Assembly: GCF_013347965.1 (NCBI RefSeq)
Contig: NZ_CP048810.1
Span: 2,480,001-2,544,000, forward strand
DNA length: 64,000 nt
Source of the DNA: Pseudomonas bijieensis
GTDB lineage: Bacteria; Pseudomonadota; Gammaproteobacteria; Pseudomonadales; Pseudomonadaceae
Direction: 5' to 3'
Part shown: piece by piece, positions 1 to 8,506 of the stretch
Layout of the letters: every line of letters begins with the position of its first letter
How positions within the stretch are numbered: position 1 is the first letter of the stretch
Notes under the pieces: generated by a model
What the model was told of the DNA's origin: nothing
Database searches by the model: none
The model's input: the letters and a program-made list of their open reading frames with translations, nothing else
Program-made: the position numbers and the translations under genes

Positions 1-32
1 GGCGCCTCGGTTCCAGTGAGACCGCATTAGCT

Positions 33-62
33 TCATCGCGGGCAAGCCTTGCTCCCACAGAT
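33..62 (-). repeat. Partial REP element
   Basis: A single REP half (ATCGCGGGCAAGCCTTGCTC core, followed by CCACA) lies just inside the left edge. Its inverted partner is probably outside the window. It belongs to the same class as the copies at 12.4, 38.5, 53.7 and 62.3 kb. Confidence 0.75.
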
Positions 63-124
63 AACCCTCTCAAGCCACAGGTATGTGTTCGGCTTTATTT
101 CACTTAACTGACGGGTACCGCCCC

Positions 125-1489
125 ATGTCTGCTCAAACCCCGGATTCAGCCGCCCGAAGCTACTTCGGCAGTTTCAGCAAAAGCGCCGAAAGCGAGTTCA
201 TGGCGGAAACCGCCGGCGCCACATTGCAGGATTCGCCGCGCCGCTCGCGGGTCACCGTGTGGCTGGCCACCGGCTTGATCGTCACCGGGCTGGTCTGGGC
301 CAAACTGGCGGTCTTGCAAGAAGTCACCACAGGCGAAGGCAAGGCGATTCCGTCGAGCAAGGTCCAGGTGATCCAGAACCTGGAGGGCGGCATCGTCACC
401 GAGATTTTCGTGCGCGAAGGGCAGATGGTGAACAAGGGCGACACCCTGCTGCGCCTGGACGACACGCGCTATCTGTCGAACAAGGGCGAGAGCGAGGCCG
501 ACCGCTATGCCTTGACCGCCCAGGTCGAACGCTTGTCGGCCGAGGCTGAAGGGCGGCCATTCGCACTCTCGGCAGAGATAACCGCCAAGGCCCCGCAAGT
601 GGCCGAGGACGAACGCTCCCTGTACGAACAACGGCAACGGCGCCTGGCCAGCGAACAACGGACCCTGACCGAACAACTGCGGCAGAAGACCCAGGAACTG
701 GCGGAGTTTCGCTCCAAGCAAGGCCAGTTCAGCTCTGCCCTGGCCTTGCTGCAAGAAGAAATGAACATGTCCGCACCGCTGGTGCGCACCGGGGCAGTGT
801 CGCCAGTGGAGATCCTGCGACTCAAGCGCAGCGCGGTGGAAATCCGCGGCTCACTCAACGCCACCACCCTGGCCATTCCCCGGGCCGAATCGGCGATCAA
901 CGAGATCAAGAGCAAGATCGACGAATCGGAACAGACCTTCCGCTCCGAAGCGGCCAAGGACCTCAACGAGAAACGCACCGAACTGTCGAAAATCACCGCC
1001 TCGAGCATCGCCATCGACGACCGCGTGACCCGCACCACCGTGGTCTCGCCGGTGCATGGGGTGATCAAGCAACTGAAGGTCAACACCATCGGCGGCGTGG
1101 TGCAGCCGGGCAACGACATGGTGGAAATCGTCCCCCTGGAAGACAACCTGCTGATCGAAGCCAAGGTCCGCCCCCAGGACGTGGCTTTCCTGCACCCGGG
1201 TCAGAAAGCCATGGTCAAGTTCAGCGCCTACGACTACACCATCTATGGCGGACTGAGCGCCAAGCTCGAACTGATCGGCGCCGACACCATCACCGACGAC
1301 AAGGGCAACAGCTTCTACCTGATCCAGGTGCGCACCGATAAAAATCATTTGGGCGGGGATGCCAAACCGTTGCTGATCATTCCGGGGATGGTGGCGACGG
1401 TGGATATCATTACCGGGGAGAAAAGCGTGCTGGATTACTTGCTCAAGCCGGTGTTGAAGGCGCGGACCGAGGCGATGCGCGAGCGGTAG
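125..1489 (+). CDS. Type I secretion periplasmic adaptor (HlyD family, LapC/PA1877-like)
   Basis: This is a membrane fusion protein that would link an inner-membrane ABC exporter to a TolC-type outer-membrane channel for type I secretion. With the start at 125 (MSAQTPDSA) it has 454 residues. A cytoplasmic N-terminus is followed by one membrane span at about 42-60. A biotinyl-lipoyl-like half comes next (QVIQNLEGGIV, then EGQMVNKGDTLLRLDD), then a long coiled-coil hairpin at about 130-300 and the second lipoyl/beta-barrel half (VVSPVHGVIKQL onward). The reading frame is open from 83, but 125 fits the family N-terminus better; the Shine-Dalgarno site is weak. The ABC and TolC partners are not in the window, and a REP remnant upstream argues against tight coupling to the gene before it. 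LapC is the best-known relative, but the substrate cannot be told here. Confidence 0.88.
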   Translation: MSAQTPDSAARSYFGSFSKSAESEFMAETAGATLQDSPRRSRVTVWLATGLIVTGLVWAKLAVLQEVTTGEGKAIPSSKVQVIQNLEGGIVTEIFVREGQMVNKGDTLLRLDDTRYLSNKGESEADRYALTAQVERLSAEAEGRPFALSAEITAKAPQVAEDERSLYEQRQRRLASEQRTLTEQLRQKTQELAEFRSKQGQFSSALALLQEEMNMSAPLVRTGAVSPVEILRLKRSAVEIRGSLNATTLAIPRAESAINEIKSKIDESEQTFRSEAAKDLNEKRTELSKITASSIAIDDRVTRTTVVSPVHGVIKQLKVNTIGGVVQPGNDMVEIVPLEDNLLIEAKVRPQDVAFLHPGQKAMVKFSAYDYTIYGGLSAKLELIGADTITDDKGNSFYLIQVRTDKNHLGGDAKPLLIIPGMVATVDIITGEKSVLDYLLKPVLKARTEAMRER

Positions 1490-1525
1490 CCCCTGAGCTG
1501 AGACTTTCATTGATTGTTCTACCAC

Positions 1526-1621
1526 TATCGCGAGCAGGCTCGCTCCCACAGTTGATCTCCAGTGCATGCACAAATCTGCTAACACCACAGATCCAATGTG
1601 GGAGCGAGCCTGCTCGCGATG
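1526..1621. repeat. REPIN, class A
   Basis: Two inverted copies of the GGGAGCGAGCCTGCTCGCGA core (1528-1550 on minus, 1597-1619 on plus) flank a spacer of about 46 bp. It fills the gap between two convergent genes. Confidence 0.9.
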
Positions 1622-1633
1622 AGGCCAGCACAG

Positions 1634-2236
1634 TCACGACCTATTCTCAGCATGGTTACGCTGGAAGGTCTCTTCCCCCATCGCCGCAATCTGCCCCTCG
1701 ATCAATGCCTCGAACGGCCAGAGCAACGGCTCGAAGCTGCTTGGCGCTTCCAATGTCTGCAACGCCTGGACAATCGCCTCCACCGTCGACAACGCCCCCG
1801 GCCCCGGGGCCTTGCGCAAGCGATAACGGGACACGCCGCCTTCGGCCAAGGTCACCCTCGGCAGCGCCGCCAACAACGGGTTGAGGTGCAGCAGCTTGCG
1901 CGCCTTGCGCCAGGTACCGTCGGGCACGACCAACAGCAGCGGCTCCTCGGACGGAACATAAGCCTGCAGCGGCTGCGCATCCTCATTGGGAAACAGCAAC
2001 CGCGCCCGATAACCCGGTGGATTGAGCAGCCTGGGCAAGTCCTCGAACACCTCGCCCACGATCAACTCGGCATTATTGAGCCCCAGCGCCGCCAGCCTGG
2101 CCGTGTTCAAGGCATGGTTCACTTCGCTGGGATGCTGCAACAGCAAGACCCGGGTGCGGCTGTCGAGGCTGGGGATCAACGGGCACAAGCAATGGCTTTG
2201 CGGTCGTTGGCAGCGCGGGCATTGAGTTCTGGACAT
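1634..2236 (-). CDS. DTW-domain tRNA-uridine aminocarboxypropyltransferase (TapT-like)
   Basis: A DTW-domain protein of 200 residues. The family transfers the 3-amino-3-carboxypropyl group of S-adenosylmethionine to uridine in tRNA (acp3U). An N-terminal Cys cluster (CPRC at 6-9, CLCP at 16-19) looks like the zinc site of E. coli YfiP/TapT. The signature motif appears as DGTWRKARKL, a Gly-Thr-Trp variant of DTW, and conserved LLLQHP and NPPGYRARLLFPNED blocks are present. The ATG at 2236 is the only reasonable start. The stop of the next upstream gene on the same strand (gbuR) lies 2 bp away, so translation may be coupled although the roles are unrelated. Confidence 0.87.
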   Translation of the reverse strand: MSRTQCPRCQRPQSHCLCPLIPSLDSRTRVLLLQHPSEVNHALNTARLAALGLNNAELIVGEVFEDLPRLLNPPGYRARLLFPNEDAQPLQAYVPSEEPLLLVVPDGTWRKARKLLHLNPLLAALPRVTLAEGGVSRYRLRKAPGPGALSTVEAIVQALQTLEAPSSFEPLLWPFEALIEGQIAAMGEETFQRNHAENRS

Positions 2237-2238
2237 GG

Positions 2239-3132
2239 TCAGGCCTGATTCAGTTGAGCTTTGAGCAAATCACGGAATGTCTGGATCAGCGGCTCGCGGC
2301 TGCGACCACGACGCACGATCATCGAAAATGGCGCCTGATAACCGAAGGTCGCCGGCAGCAGCACGCGCAAATCGCCCTTGTCGACCCACGCCTGGGCATA
2401 GTGCTCAGGCAGATAACCGACGTAGGCACCGGACAACACCAGGATCAATTGCGCCTCCATGCTCTCCACCGTCGCCGCGCTGTGCTTGAAGCCATGGCGG
2501 GCCAGCTCGGCCTGGCTCCAGTAACCGCGCCCGACCATGCGCTGCTGGGTGATGACTTGCTCGGGGATGCGCCGCTCGTTGAACAGCGGGTGGCGGTTGC
2601 TGCAATACAACCAGTGCTGCTCGCGGTACAGCGGCATGTAGACCAGCCCGCTCATGCGCGTGGAAAACGCACCGATGGCCAGGTCCAGGCGGTTGTCCTG
2701 CACGCCGAGTTGCAGTTCGTAAGGGCTCATGACCGACAGGTGCAAATGCACCGCCGGATGCTCCTGGCTGTAGGCGCCGATGGCTTCGGCGAATGGCAAG
2801 GCCTTGTCGCTGACCGTGGAATCGATCACCCCCAGGTTCAACGTGCCGCGCAATTCGCCCTTGAGCGCGGCGGCGTACTGCTCGAACCCTTCGAGTTCGC
2901 CCAGCAGGCGCAGGGTTTCCTGATGGAACAACTCGCCCTTGCTGGTCAGGCTGAACCCGCCCCGGCCGCGATGACACAACACCAGGCCCAGGGCTGATTC
3001 AAGCTGGCTCATATAGGTGCTGATGGCCGACGTGGAAAGGTTGAGTTCGTGCTGGGCATTGGCGAACCCCTGGTGCCGGACCACGCTGACGAAAATGCGC
3101 AGCAGTTTCAGGTCGGGTAGAGCGTTGGCCAT
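2239..3132 (-). CDS. gbuR: LysR-family regulator, likely GbuR (guanidinobutyrate-responsive activator)
   Basis: A LysR-type regulator of 297 residues, with an N-terminal winged helix-turn-helix (LKLLRIFVSVVRHQGFANAQ, then LNLSTSAISTYMSQLE) and a periplasmic-binding-protein-like effector domain at about 95-297. I chose the ATG at 3132 because GGGAGA precedes it at good spacing; the frame is open further upstream through REPIN sequence. It is divergent from the guanidinobutyrase gene, as gbuR (PA1422) is from gbuA (PA1421) in P. aeruginosa. In that species GbuR activates gbuA in response to 4-guanidinobutyrate. A candidate operator lies at 3365-3388. The function is inferred from family and gene order. 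Confidence 0.85.
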   Translation of the reverse strand: MANALPDLKLLRIFVSVVRHQGFANAQHELNLSTSAISTYMSQLESALGLVLCHRGRGGFSLTSKGELFHQETLRLLGELEGFEQYAAALKGELRGTLNLGVIDSTVSDKALPFAEAIGAYSQEHPAVHLHLSVMSPYELQLGVQDNRLDLAIGAFSTRMSGLVYMPLYREQHWLYCSNRHPLFNERRIPEQVITQQRMVGRGYWSQAELARHGFKHSAATVESMEAQLILVLSGAYVGYLPEHYAQAWVDKGDLRVLLPATFGYQAPFSMIVRRGRSREPLIQTFRDLLKAQLNQA

Positions 3133-3175
3133 TGGGTGTCTCCCGATCACATATGGATAGCACTTGTCGCGCTGT

Positions 3176-3310
3176 TGTGGTGAGGGAGCTTGCTCCCGCT
3201 CGGCGGCGCAGCCGTCGTAAAACCTGGCGACGCGGTCTGTCTGATTCACCGAGGTGAATGGTTTTGGGGCCGCTTCGCTGCCCAGCGGGAGCAAGCTCCC
3301 TCGCCACAGG
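3176..3310. repeat. REPIN, class B
   Basis: Inverted copies of the GAGGGAGCTTGCTCCCGC core lie at 3181-3200 and 3283-3303, with imperfectly paired arms between. The REPIN sits between gbuR and the shared gbuR/gbuA control region, which lengthens the regulator's leader. Confidence 0.88.
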
Positions 3311-3364
3311 GGCATCCTGTCCTCCAGGACTGCACTGCTGCGAAGTCTATCGCCCTCTCCCACA

Positions 3365-3388
3365 TTAGTTTAGAAAAATCTGAACTAA
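3365..3388. promoter_or_regulatory. Candidate GbuR (LysR-type) operator
   Basis: Inverted arms TTAGTTTAGA (3365-3374) and TCTGAACTAA (3379-3388) match at 9 of 10 positions across an AAAA spacer. The size and symmetry suit a LysR recognition site. It lies 84 bp upstream of the gbuA start, in the divergent gbuR-gbuA interval. Confidence 0.55.
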
Positions 3389-3472
3389 GTATTTGCCCCC
3401 AGCGATTCTTCCCCTCCCAGGCTTTTCGCAGAATCGGCCCCTGATAAATAAAACAACGATGAGGCCCTACCC

Positions 3473-4423
3473 GTGGACAAGATTCTTCACCAACCACTGG
3501 GCGGCAACGAAATGCCGCGCTTCGGCGGCATCGCCACCATGATGCGACTCCCCCATTTGCAGACCGCTGCCGGCCTGGACGCTGCGTTCGTCGGCGTGCC
3601 GCTGGACATTGGCACCTCCCTTCGCGCTGGCACCCGTTTCGGGCCGCGGGAGATTCGCGCCGAATCCGTGATGATCCGCCCCTACAACATGGCCACTGGC
3701 GCCGCGCCGTTCGACTCGCTGTCGGTGGCCGACATCGGAGACGTGGCGATCAACACCTTCAACCTGCTGGATGCGGTGCGGATCATCGAGGAGTCGTACC
3801 ACAAGATCCTCGAACACAACGTCATTCCCCTGACCCTGGGCGGCGACCACACCATCACCCTGCCGATCCTGCGGGCGATCCACAAGAAACACGGCAAGGT
3901 CGGCCTGGTGCACATCGACGCCCACGCCGATGTGAACGACCACATGTTCGGCGAGAAAATCGCCCACGGCACCACCTTCCGCCGCGCCGTGGAAGAAGGC
4001 TTGCTCGACTGCGACCGCGTGGTCCAGATCGGCCTGCGGGCCCAGGGCTATACGGCCGATGATTTCAACTGGAGCCGCAACCAGGGTTTCCGCGTGGTCC
4101 AGGCCGAAGAGTGCTGGCACAAGTCCCTGGCCCCGCTGATGGCCGAAGTGCGCGAGAAAGTCGGCGGCGGTCCGGTGTACCTAAGCTTCGACATCGACGG
4201 CATCGACCCTGCCTGGGCCCCTGGCACCGGCACCCCGGAAATCGGCGGCCTGACCACTATCCAGGCAATCGAAATCGTGCGCGGCTGCCAGGGTCTCGAC
4301 CTGGTCGGTTGCGATCTGGTAGAAGTCTCGCCACCGTACGACACCACCGGCAACACTTCGCTGTTGGGCGCCAACCTGCTGTACGAGATGCTCTGCGTAC
4401 TGCCCGGCGTGGTTCATCGCTGA
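3473..4423 (+). CDS. gbuA: Guanidinobutyrase (ureohydrolase, GbuA)
   Basis: A cytoplasmic manganese enzyme of the arginase/agmatinase family. By similarity to P. aeruginosa GbuA it splits 4-guanidinobutyrate into 4-aminobutyrate and urea, a late step of arginine use through 2-ketoarginine. It has 316 residues against about 319 for GbuA. All metal ligands are present: GGDH at 123-126, DAHAD at 149-153 and DIDGID at 240-245. The start is GTG at 3473, preceded by GAGG; an ATG at 3459 is out of frame. It is the first gene of a plus-strand run with the NTF2-like protein (9 bp gap), an NCS1 permease and a sodium symporter, and is divergent from gbuR. The related agmatinase SpeB is the alternative, but the neighbourhood favours GbuA. 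Confidence 0.92.
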   Translation: MDKILHQPLGGNEMPRFGGIATMMRLPHLQTAAGLDAAFVGVPLDIGTSLRAGTRFGPREIRAESVMIRPYNMATGAAPFDSLSVADIGDVAINTFNLLDAVRIIEESYHKILEHNVIPLTLGGDHTITLPILRAIHKKHGKVGLVHIDAHADVNDHMFGEKIAHGTTFRRAVEEGLLDCDRVVQIGLRAQGYTADDFNWSRNQGFRVVQAEECWHKSLAPLMAEVREKVGGGPVYLSFDIDGIDPAWAPGTGTPEIGGLTTIQAIEIVRGCQGLDLVGCDLVEVSPPYDTTGNTSLLGANLLYEMLCVLPGVVHR

Positions 4424-4432
4424 GGTGCGCCC

Positions 4433-4840
4433 ATGAACCAACAGGACCAAGTACGCCAGGCCGCCGCACAACTGGTGTCGGCCTTCGCCCGTAATGACCG
4501 TGACGCCTACTTCGGCGCGTTCACGGCCGATGCGAGTTTCGTGTTCCACACCCTCGAACAGCCCCTGCTGTCACGCGATGCCTACCAGGCGTTGTGGGAC
4601 CGCTGGCGCTCCGAGGATGGCTTCGAGGTGCTGGACTGCACCTCAAGCAACGCCTTCGTCAGCCTGCAAGGGGACGTGGCGGTTTTCATCCATGACGTGG
4701 CCACTGAGCTGCGCATGCAAGGGGAGCTTCACTTTAGCCAGGAGCGCGAAACCATTGTGTTTCGCCAAGAACAACAAGGCCTATGGCTGGCCTGTCACGA
4801 ACATTTGTCCGCAATGCCGGAAGGGCTGCCAATCCCTTAG
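4433..4840 (+). CDS. NTF2/SnoaL-like small protein (PA1420-like)
   Basis: A soluble protein of 135 residues with the N-terminal pattern of the SnoaL/DUF4440 NTF2-like fold: an opening helix ending VSAFARNDRDAYFGAFTADA, then mixed strands and a final QEQQGLWLACHEHLS segment. Folds of this kind form a cone-shaped pocket for small ligands or for catalysis. No catalytic residues can be assigned. It starts 9 bp after gbuA and holds the position of PA1420 in P. aeruginosa, so it is probably co-transcribed with the guanidinobutyrate genes. Its specific role is unknown. Confidence 0.78.
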   Translation: MNQQDQVRQAAAQLVSAFARNDRDAYFGAFTADASFVFHTLEQPLLSRDAYQALWDRWRSEDGFEVLDCTSSNAFVSLQGDVAVFIHDVATELRMQGELHFSQERETIVFRQEQQGLWLACHEHLSAMPEGLPIP

Positions 4841-4894
4841 CCAAACAGGCGACGCTCACACTCGATGAGCGCGCCTTTATGATCGGAGCAGATC

Positions 4895-6407
4895 ATGAAT
4901 AACAATAACGACAACAGCCTTACGCAAATCGAAACCTTCGGGGTCGAACAGATCCCCGACCACGAACGCACCGCCGGCCCAGGCGATCTGTTTCGCCTGA
5001 TCTTCGGCGGCGCCAATACCTTTGCCACCGCAGTGCTCGGCAGTTTCCCGGTGCTGTTCGGCCTGTCATTCCAGGCTGGAGTCTGGGCGATTGTGCTGGG
5101 GGTATTGGTGGGTTCGATCATCCTCGCGCCGATGGGCCTGTTCGGCCCGCTCAACGGCACCAACAACGCGGTGTCTTCCGGTGCACACTTCGGCGTGCAC
5201 GGACGGATCGTCGGTTCGTTCCTGTCACTGTTGACCGCCATCGCGTTCTTTTCACTGTCGGTGTGGAGTTCCGGAGACGCATTGATCGGCGGTGCCAAGC
5301 GGTTGATCGGCGTACCGGAAACCGACCTGAGCCTGGGCCTGGCCTACGGCCTGTTCGCCTTGCTGGTCTTGACCGTGTGCATCTACGGCTTTCGCTTCAT
5401 GCTGTGGGTCAACCGCATCGCCGTGTGGGCCGCCAGCCTGTTGTTCTTGCTGGGCATCGTGGCCTTCGCGCCGACCTTCGACAGCCAGTTCGCCGGCACC
5501 GTCAGCCTCGGCCAGCCGGGCTTCTATGCCGCCTTCATCGGCGCGGCGCTGGTGGCCATGAGCAACCCGATTTCCTTCGGTGCGTTCCTCGGTGACTGGT
5601 CGCGCTACATCCCGCGCAACACGCCCAAGCGCCGCATCATGCTGGCGGTGATCGCCGCGCAACTGGCGACGCTGATTCCGTTCCTGTTCGGCCTCGCCAC
5701 CGCCACCATCGTGGCGATCAAGGCGCCGGACTACATCGCGGCCAACAACTACGTAGGCGGACTGCTGGTGGTCTCGCCGAGCTGGTTCTTCCTGCCGGTG
5801 TGCCTGATCGCGGTGATCGGCGGCATGTCCACCGGCACCACGTCGCTGTACGGCACCGGCCTGGACATGTCCAGCGTGTTCCCACGGGTGCTGTCGCGGG
5901 TCAAGGCGACACTGCTGATCGGCGTGTTGTCGATTGCCTTCATCTTCATCGGCCGCTTCGCCGCGAACCTGGTGCAAAGCGTGTCCACCTTCGCCGTACT
6001 GATCATCACCTGCACCACGCCGTGGATGGTGATCATGATCATCGGCCTGCTGATACGCCGCGGCTTCTACTGCCCGGATGACCTGCAAGTGTTCACCCGT
6101 GGCGAAACCGGCGGGCGCTACTGGTTCAGCCACGGCTGGAACTGGCGCGGCCTGGGGGGCGTGGATCCCTAGCGCGTTGGTGGGCTTGTGCTTCGTCAAC
6201 CTGCCGGGCCAGTTCGTCGGGCCGCTGGGGGAACTGGCCGGCGGGATCGACATCAGCCTGCCGGTGACCCTGGGTTTGGCTTCGGTGGTGTACCTGGTGT
6301 TGCTGGGGCTGTTTCCAGAGCCGGCAGCGGTGTATGGGCCGGGGGATCCGCGTAGCAAGGGTGCTGCGGAGCCAATCGATAAACCCTCCCTCAGCCAGAC
6401 CGCCTGA
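4895..6407 (+). pseudogene. NCS1-type permease (PA1419-like), frameshifted near the C-terminus
   Basis: A multi-spanning permease of the purine/cytosine NCS1 family, probably importing a guanidino compound or nucleobase-like substrate for the gbu pathway. The first frame runs 4895-6172 (425 residues) with a soluble N-terminus and about ten hydrophobic segments. It then stops at GGVDP. The rest of the conserved C-terminus continues in the +1 frame from about 6150 to 6407 (GAWIPSALVGL, NLPGQFVGPL, last span VTLGLASVVYLVLLGLF). The break is at a run of six G (6154-6159); five G would restore one protein of about 503 residues. This may be a real mutation, a slippery tract or a sequencing error. 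The start is supported by GGAG upstream, and the flanking symporter gene is intact. Confidence 0.85.
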
Positions 6408-6427
6408 CCCGAGATCAACGAAAGACC

Positions 6428-6518
6428 CGTGGCGAGGGAGCTTGCTCCCGCTGGGGCGCGTCGCGGCCGCTGATGGCGACTGCTGCGCAGTCGAGCGGGA
6501 GCAAGCTCCCTCGCCACA
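6428..6518. repeat. REPIN, class B
   Basis: GGCGAGGGAGCTTGCTCCCG (6431-6450) and its inverted partner (about 6494-6515) flank a GC-rich spacer with its own pairing. It lies between the two transporter genes of the gbu cluster. Confidence 0.9.
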
Positions 6519-6604
6519 AAAAGCGCGCTCACGCAGGGGTTGAGGTGCCAGGGACGGCAGCACCCCGACTCACTATAAAAAAAGACAATCGGAGACACGC
6601 CACC

Positions 6605-7993
6605 ATGGCTTTGGACTTAATCGTCGTTCTTATCTACGCTGCCGGCATGATCGCCCTCGGCTGGTACGGCATGCGCCGCGCCAAGACCCGTGACGACTAC
6701 CTGGTCGCCGGGCGTAACCTCGGCCCGGGCTTTTACCTGGGCACCATGGCCGCTACCGTGCTGGGCGGCGCGTCCACCATCGGTACCGTACGCCTGGGCT
6801 ACGTCTACGGCATCTCTGGATTCTGGCTGTGCGGCGCCATCGGCCTGGGCATCGTCGGCCTGAGCCTGTTTCTCGCCAAGCCGTTGCTCAAGCTCAAGAT
6901 CTACACCGTGACCCAAGTTCTGGAACGTCGCTACAACCCCGCCGCGCGCCAGGCCAGTGCACTGATCATGCTGGTTTACGCACTGATGATCGGCGCCACC
7001 TCGACCATCGCCATTGGCACCGTGATGCAGGTGCTGTTCGGTCTGCCGTTCTGGGTTTCGATCCTGGTGGGCGGCGGCGTGGTGGTGTTGTATTCCACCA
7101 TTGGCGGCATGTGGTCGCTGACCCTCACCGACATCGTGCAATTCTTGATCATGACCGTTGGCCTGGTGTTCCTGCTGATGCCGATGTCCATCGTCGATGC
7201 CGGCGGCTGGGACGCCATGGTGGCCAAGCTGCCGGCCAGCTACTTCGATTTCACCGCCATTGGCTGGGACACCATCCTCACCTACTTCCTGATCTACTTC
7301 TTCGGCATCTTCATCGGCCAGGACATCTGGCAACGGGTGTTCACCGCTCGCAGCGAAGGCGTGGCCAAAGTCGCCGGCACCGCCGCCGGCCTGTACTGCG
7401 TGCTGTACGGCCTGGCCGGGGCGTTGATCGGCATGGCGGCCAAAGTCTTGCTGCCGGACCTTGCGAACGTCAACAACGCCTTTGCCAGCGTCGTCCAGAC
7501 CAGCCTGCCCAACGGCATTCGCGGGCTGGTGATCGCCGCGGCCCTGGCGGCCTTGATGTCCACCGCCGCGGCAGGCCTGCTCGCGGCGTCCACCACGGTG
7601 GTCCAGGATTTGCTGCCACGCCTGCGCCAGGGCCGTGAAAGCGGCAGTGGCGACGTCCACGAAAACCGTATCGCGACCCTGCTGATGGGGGCCGTGGTGC
7701 TGGTGATCGCCCTGGTGGTCAGCGACGTCATCAGCGCCCTGACCCTGGCCTACAACCTGTTGGTGGGCGGCATGCTGATCCCGCTGATCGGTGCCATCTA
7801 CTGGAAGCGCGCCACCACTGCCGGCGCGATCACCAGCATGTCGCTGGGCTTCTTGACCGCCTTGTTCTTCATGCTCAAGGATGGCCTGGACGCGAACACG
7901 CCGATCTACTACAGCCTGAGCGTGGCGCTGGTGAGTTTCGTGCTGGTGAGTGTGTTGGCGCCACGCCCGGGTGTGGTAACCAAGGCGGTTTGA
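6605..7993 (+). CDS. Sodium:solute symporter (PA1418-like)
   Basis: An inner-membrane transporter of the SSS (LeuT-fold) family with 462 residues and about thirteen hydrophobic segments. Typical features are the N-terminal YAAGMIALGWYGMRR with a DDYLVAGR loop, GASTIGTVRLGYVYG in the first core helix, and the AALMSTAAAGLLAASTTVVQDL segment in which SSS proteins bind sodium. I chose the ATG at 6605 (MALDLIVV) because the open frame upstream reads through REPIN sequence; CGGAGACA precedes it. From family and gene order it probably imports a substrate of the guanidinobutyrate pathway. The actual solute is unknown. Confidence 0.87.
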   Translation: MALDLIVVLIYAAGMIALGWYGMRRAKTRDDYLVAGRNLGPGFYLGTMAATVLGGASTIGTVRLGYVYGISGFWLCGAIGLGIVGLSLFLAKPLLKLKIYTVTQVLERRYNPAARQASALIMLVYALMIGATSTIAIGTVMQVLFGLPFWVSILVGGGVVVLYSTIGGMWSLTLTDIVQFLIMTVGLVFLLMPMSIVDAGGWDAMVAKLPASYFDFTAIGWDTILTYFLIYFFGIFIGQDIWQRVFTARSEGVAKVAGTAAGLYCVLYGLAGALIGMAAKVLLPDLANVNNAFASVVQTSLPNGIRGLVIAAALAALMSTAAAGLLAASTTVVQDLLPRLRQGRESGSGDVHENRIATLLMGAVVLVIALVVSDVISALTLAYNLLVGGMLIPLIGAIYWKRATTAGAITSMSLGFLTALFFMLKDGLDANTPIYYSLSVALVSFVLVSVLAPRPGVVTKAV

Positions 7994-8011
7994 CCGGTAC
8001 GACGCAGTCCC

Positions 8012-8146
8012 CGTGGCGAGGGGAGCTTGCTCCCGCTGGTGCGCGAAGCGCGCCCAAAAGCCAGGCACCTCGATGTACCCGATTAGGTTGAGGTGGCTGG
8101 TTTGGGGCTGCTGCGCAGCCCAGCGGGAGCAAGCTCCCTCGCCACA
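8012..8146. repeat. REPIN, class B
   Basis: Inverted GAGGGAGCTTGCTCCCGC-type arms (left arm with one extra G) flank a spacer of about 85 bp after the symporter gene. Confidence 0.88.
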
Positions 8147-8162
8147 GGGGGGGTCTTCAGCA

Positions 8163-8217
8163 ATAAAAAGATCGCAGTTCCGGCCCATCTCAATGAAATG
8201 GTCCGGAACTGCGATCT
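8163..8217 (-). terminator. Strong rho-independent terminator of the PA1414-like transcript
   Basis: A perfect 15-bp inverted repeat (arms AGATCGCAGTTCCGG, 8169-8183 and 8203-8217) encloses a loop that can pair further (CCAT/ATGG). On the minus strand it is followed by TTTTT. It ends transcription from the small gene at 8239-8367 and resembles the 3' end of a stable small RNA. Confidence 0.85.
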
Positions 8218-8238
8218 CTCCCAAATTCTGCGCTGTAT

Positions 8239-8367
8239 TTACCGGCGGCGCGATTGACGGCGGCGTTGCTCGTCATCGGTGCGGATCGGTACCGGTTGCA
8301 TTGGCGGCTCGATCAGCCCCAGCGCGACACCCAGGTCGTGAAGCCAGTTCTGGATTTTCTCTTTCAT
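8239..8367 (-). CDS. PA1414-family micro-protein / possible SicX-like sRNA locus
   Basis: A 42-residue reading frame, MKEKIQNWLHDLGVALGL then EPPMQPVPIRTDDEQRRR, with an amphipathic start and an Arg-rich tail. It matches the small PA1414 family as I remember it. A good GAGGGGG ribosome site precedes the ATG. In P. aeruginosa the PA1414 transcript is, to my knowledge, the oxygen-responsive sRNA SicX, controlled by Anr. Here too there are a strong terminator downstream (8163-8217) and an FNR/Anr-like site upstream (8482-8495). The locus next to the PA1418-like symporter agrees with P. aeruginosa gene order. Whether the peptide, the RNA or both act is not known from sequence. Confidence 0.75.
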   Translation of the reverse strand: MKEKIQNWLHDLGVALGLIEPPMQPVPIRTDDEQRRRQSRRR

Positions 8368-8481
8368 CGTGGTGCCCCCTCAGGGTGGTGCGAGCGGCAG
8401 ATTTCTGTGGCCCCTTCGCACTGATAATAGTCCGATGTTCTACGCAATGCTCGTCTCAGTTTGCAATGATCTGTTACTGAA

Positions 8482-8495
8482 TTGATCCAAATCCA
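8482..8495 (-). promoter_or_regulatory. Candidate Anr/FNR box upstream of the PA1414-like gene
   Basis: TTGAT-CCAA-ATCCA on the plus strand matches the FNR/Anr consensus TTGAT-N4-ATCAA at 9 of 10 fixed positions. Its centre is 121 bp upstream of the ATG at 8367. No perfect -10 element lies at class II spacing; TAGAAC near 8435-8440 would suit a class I site. Confidence 0.5.
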
Positions 8496-8506
8496 CCTCC
8501 CGGAGT

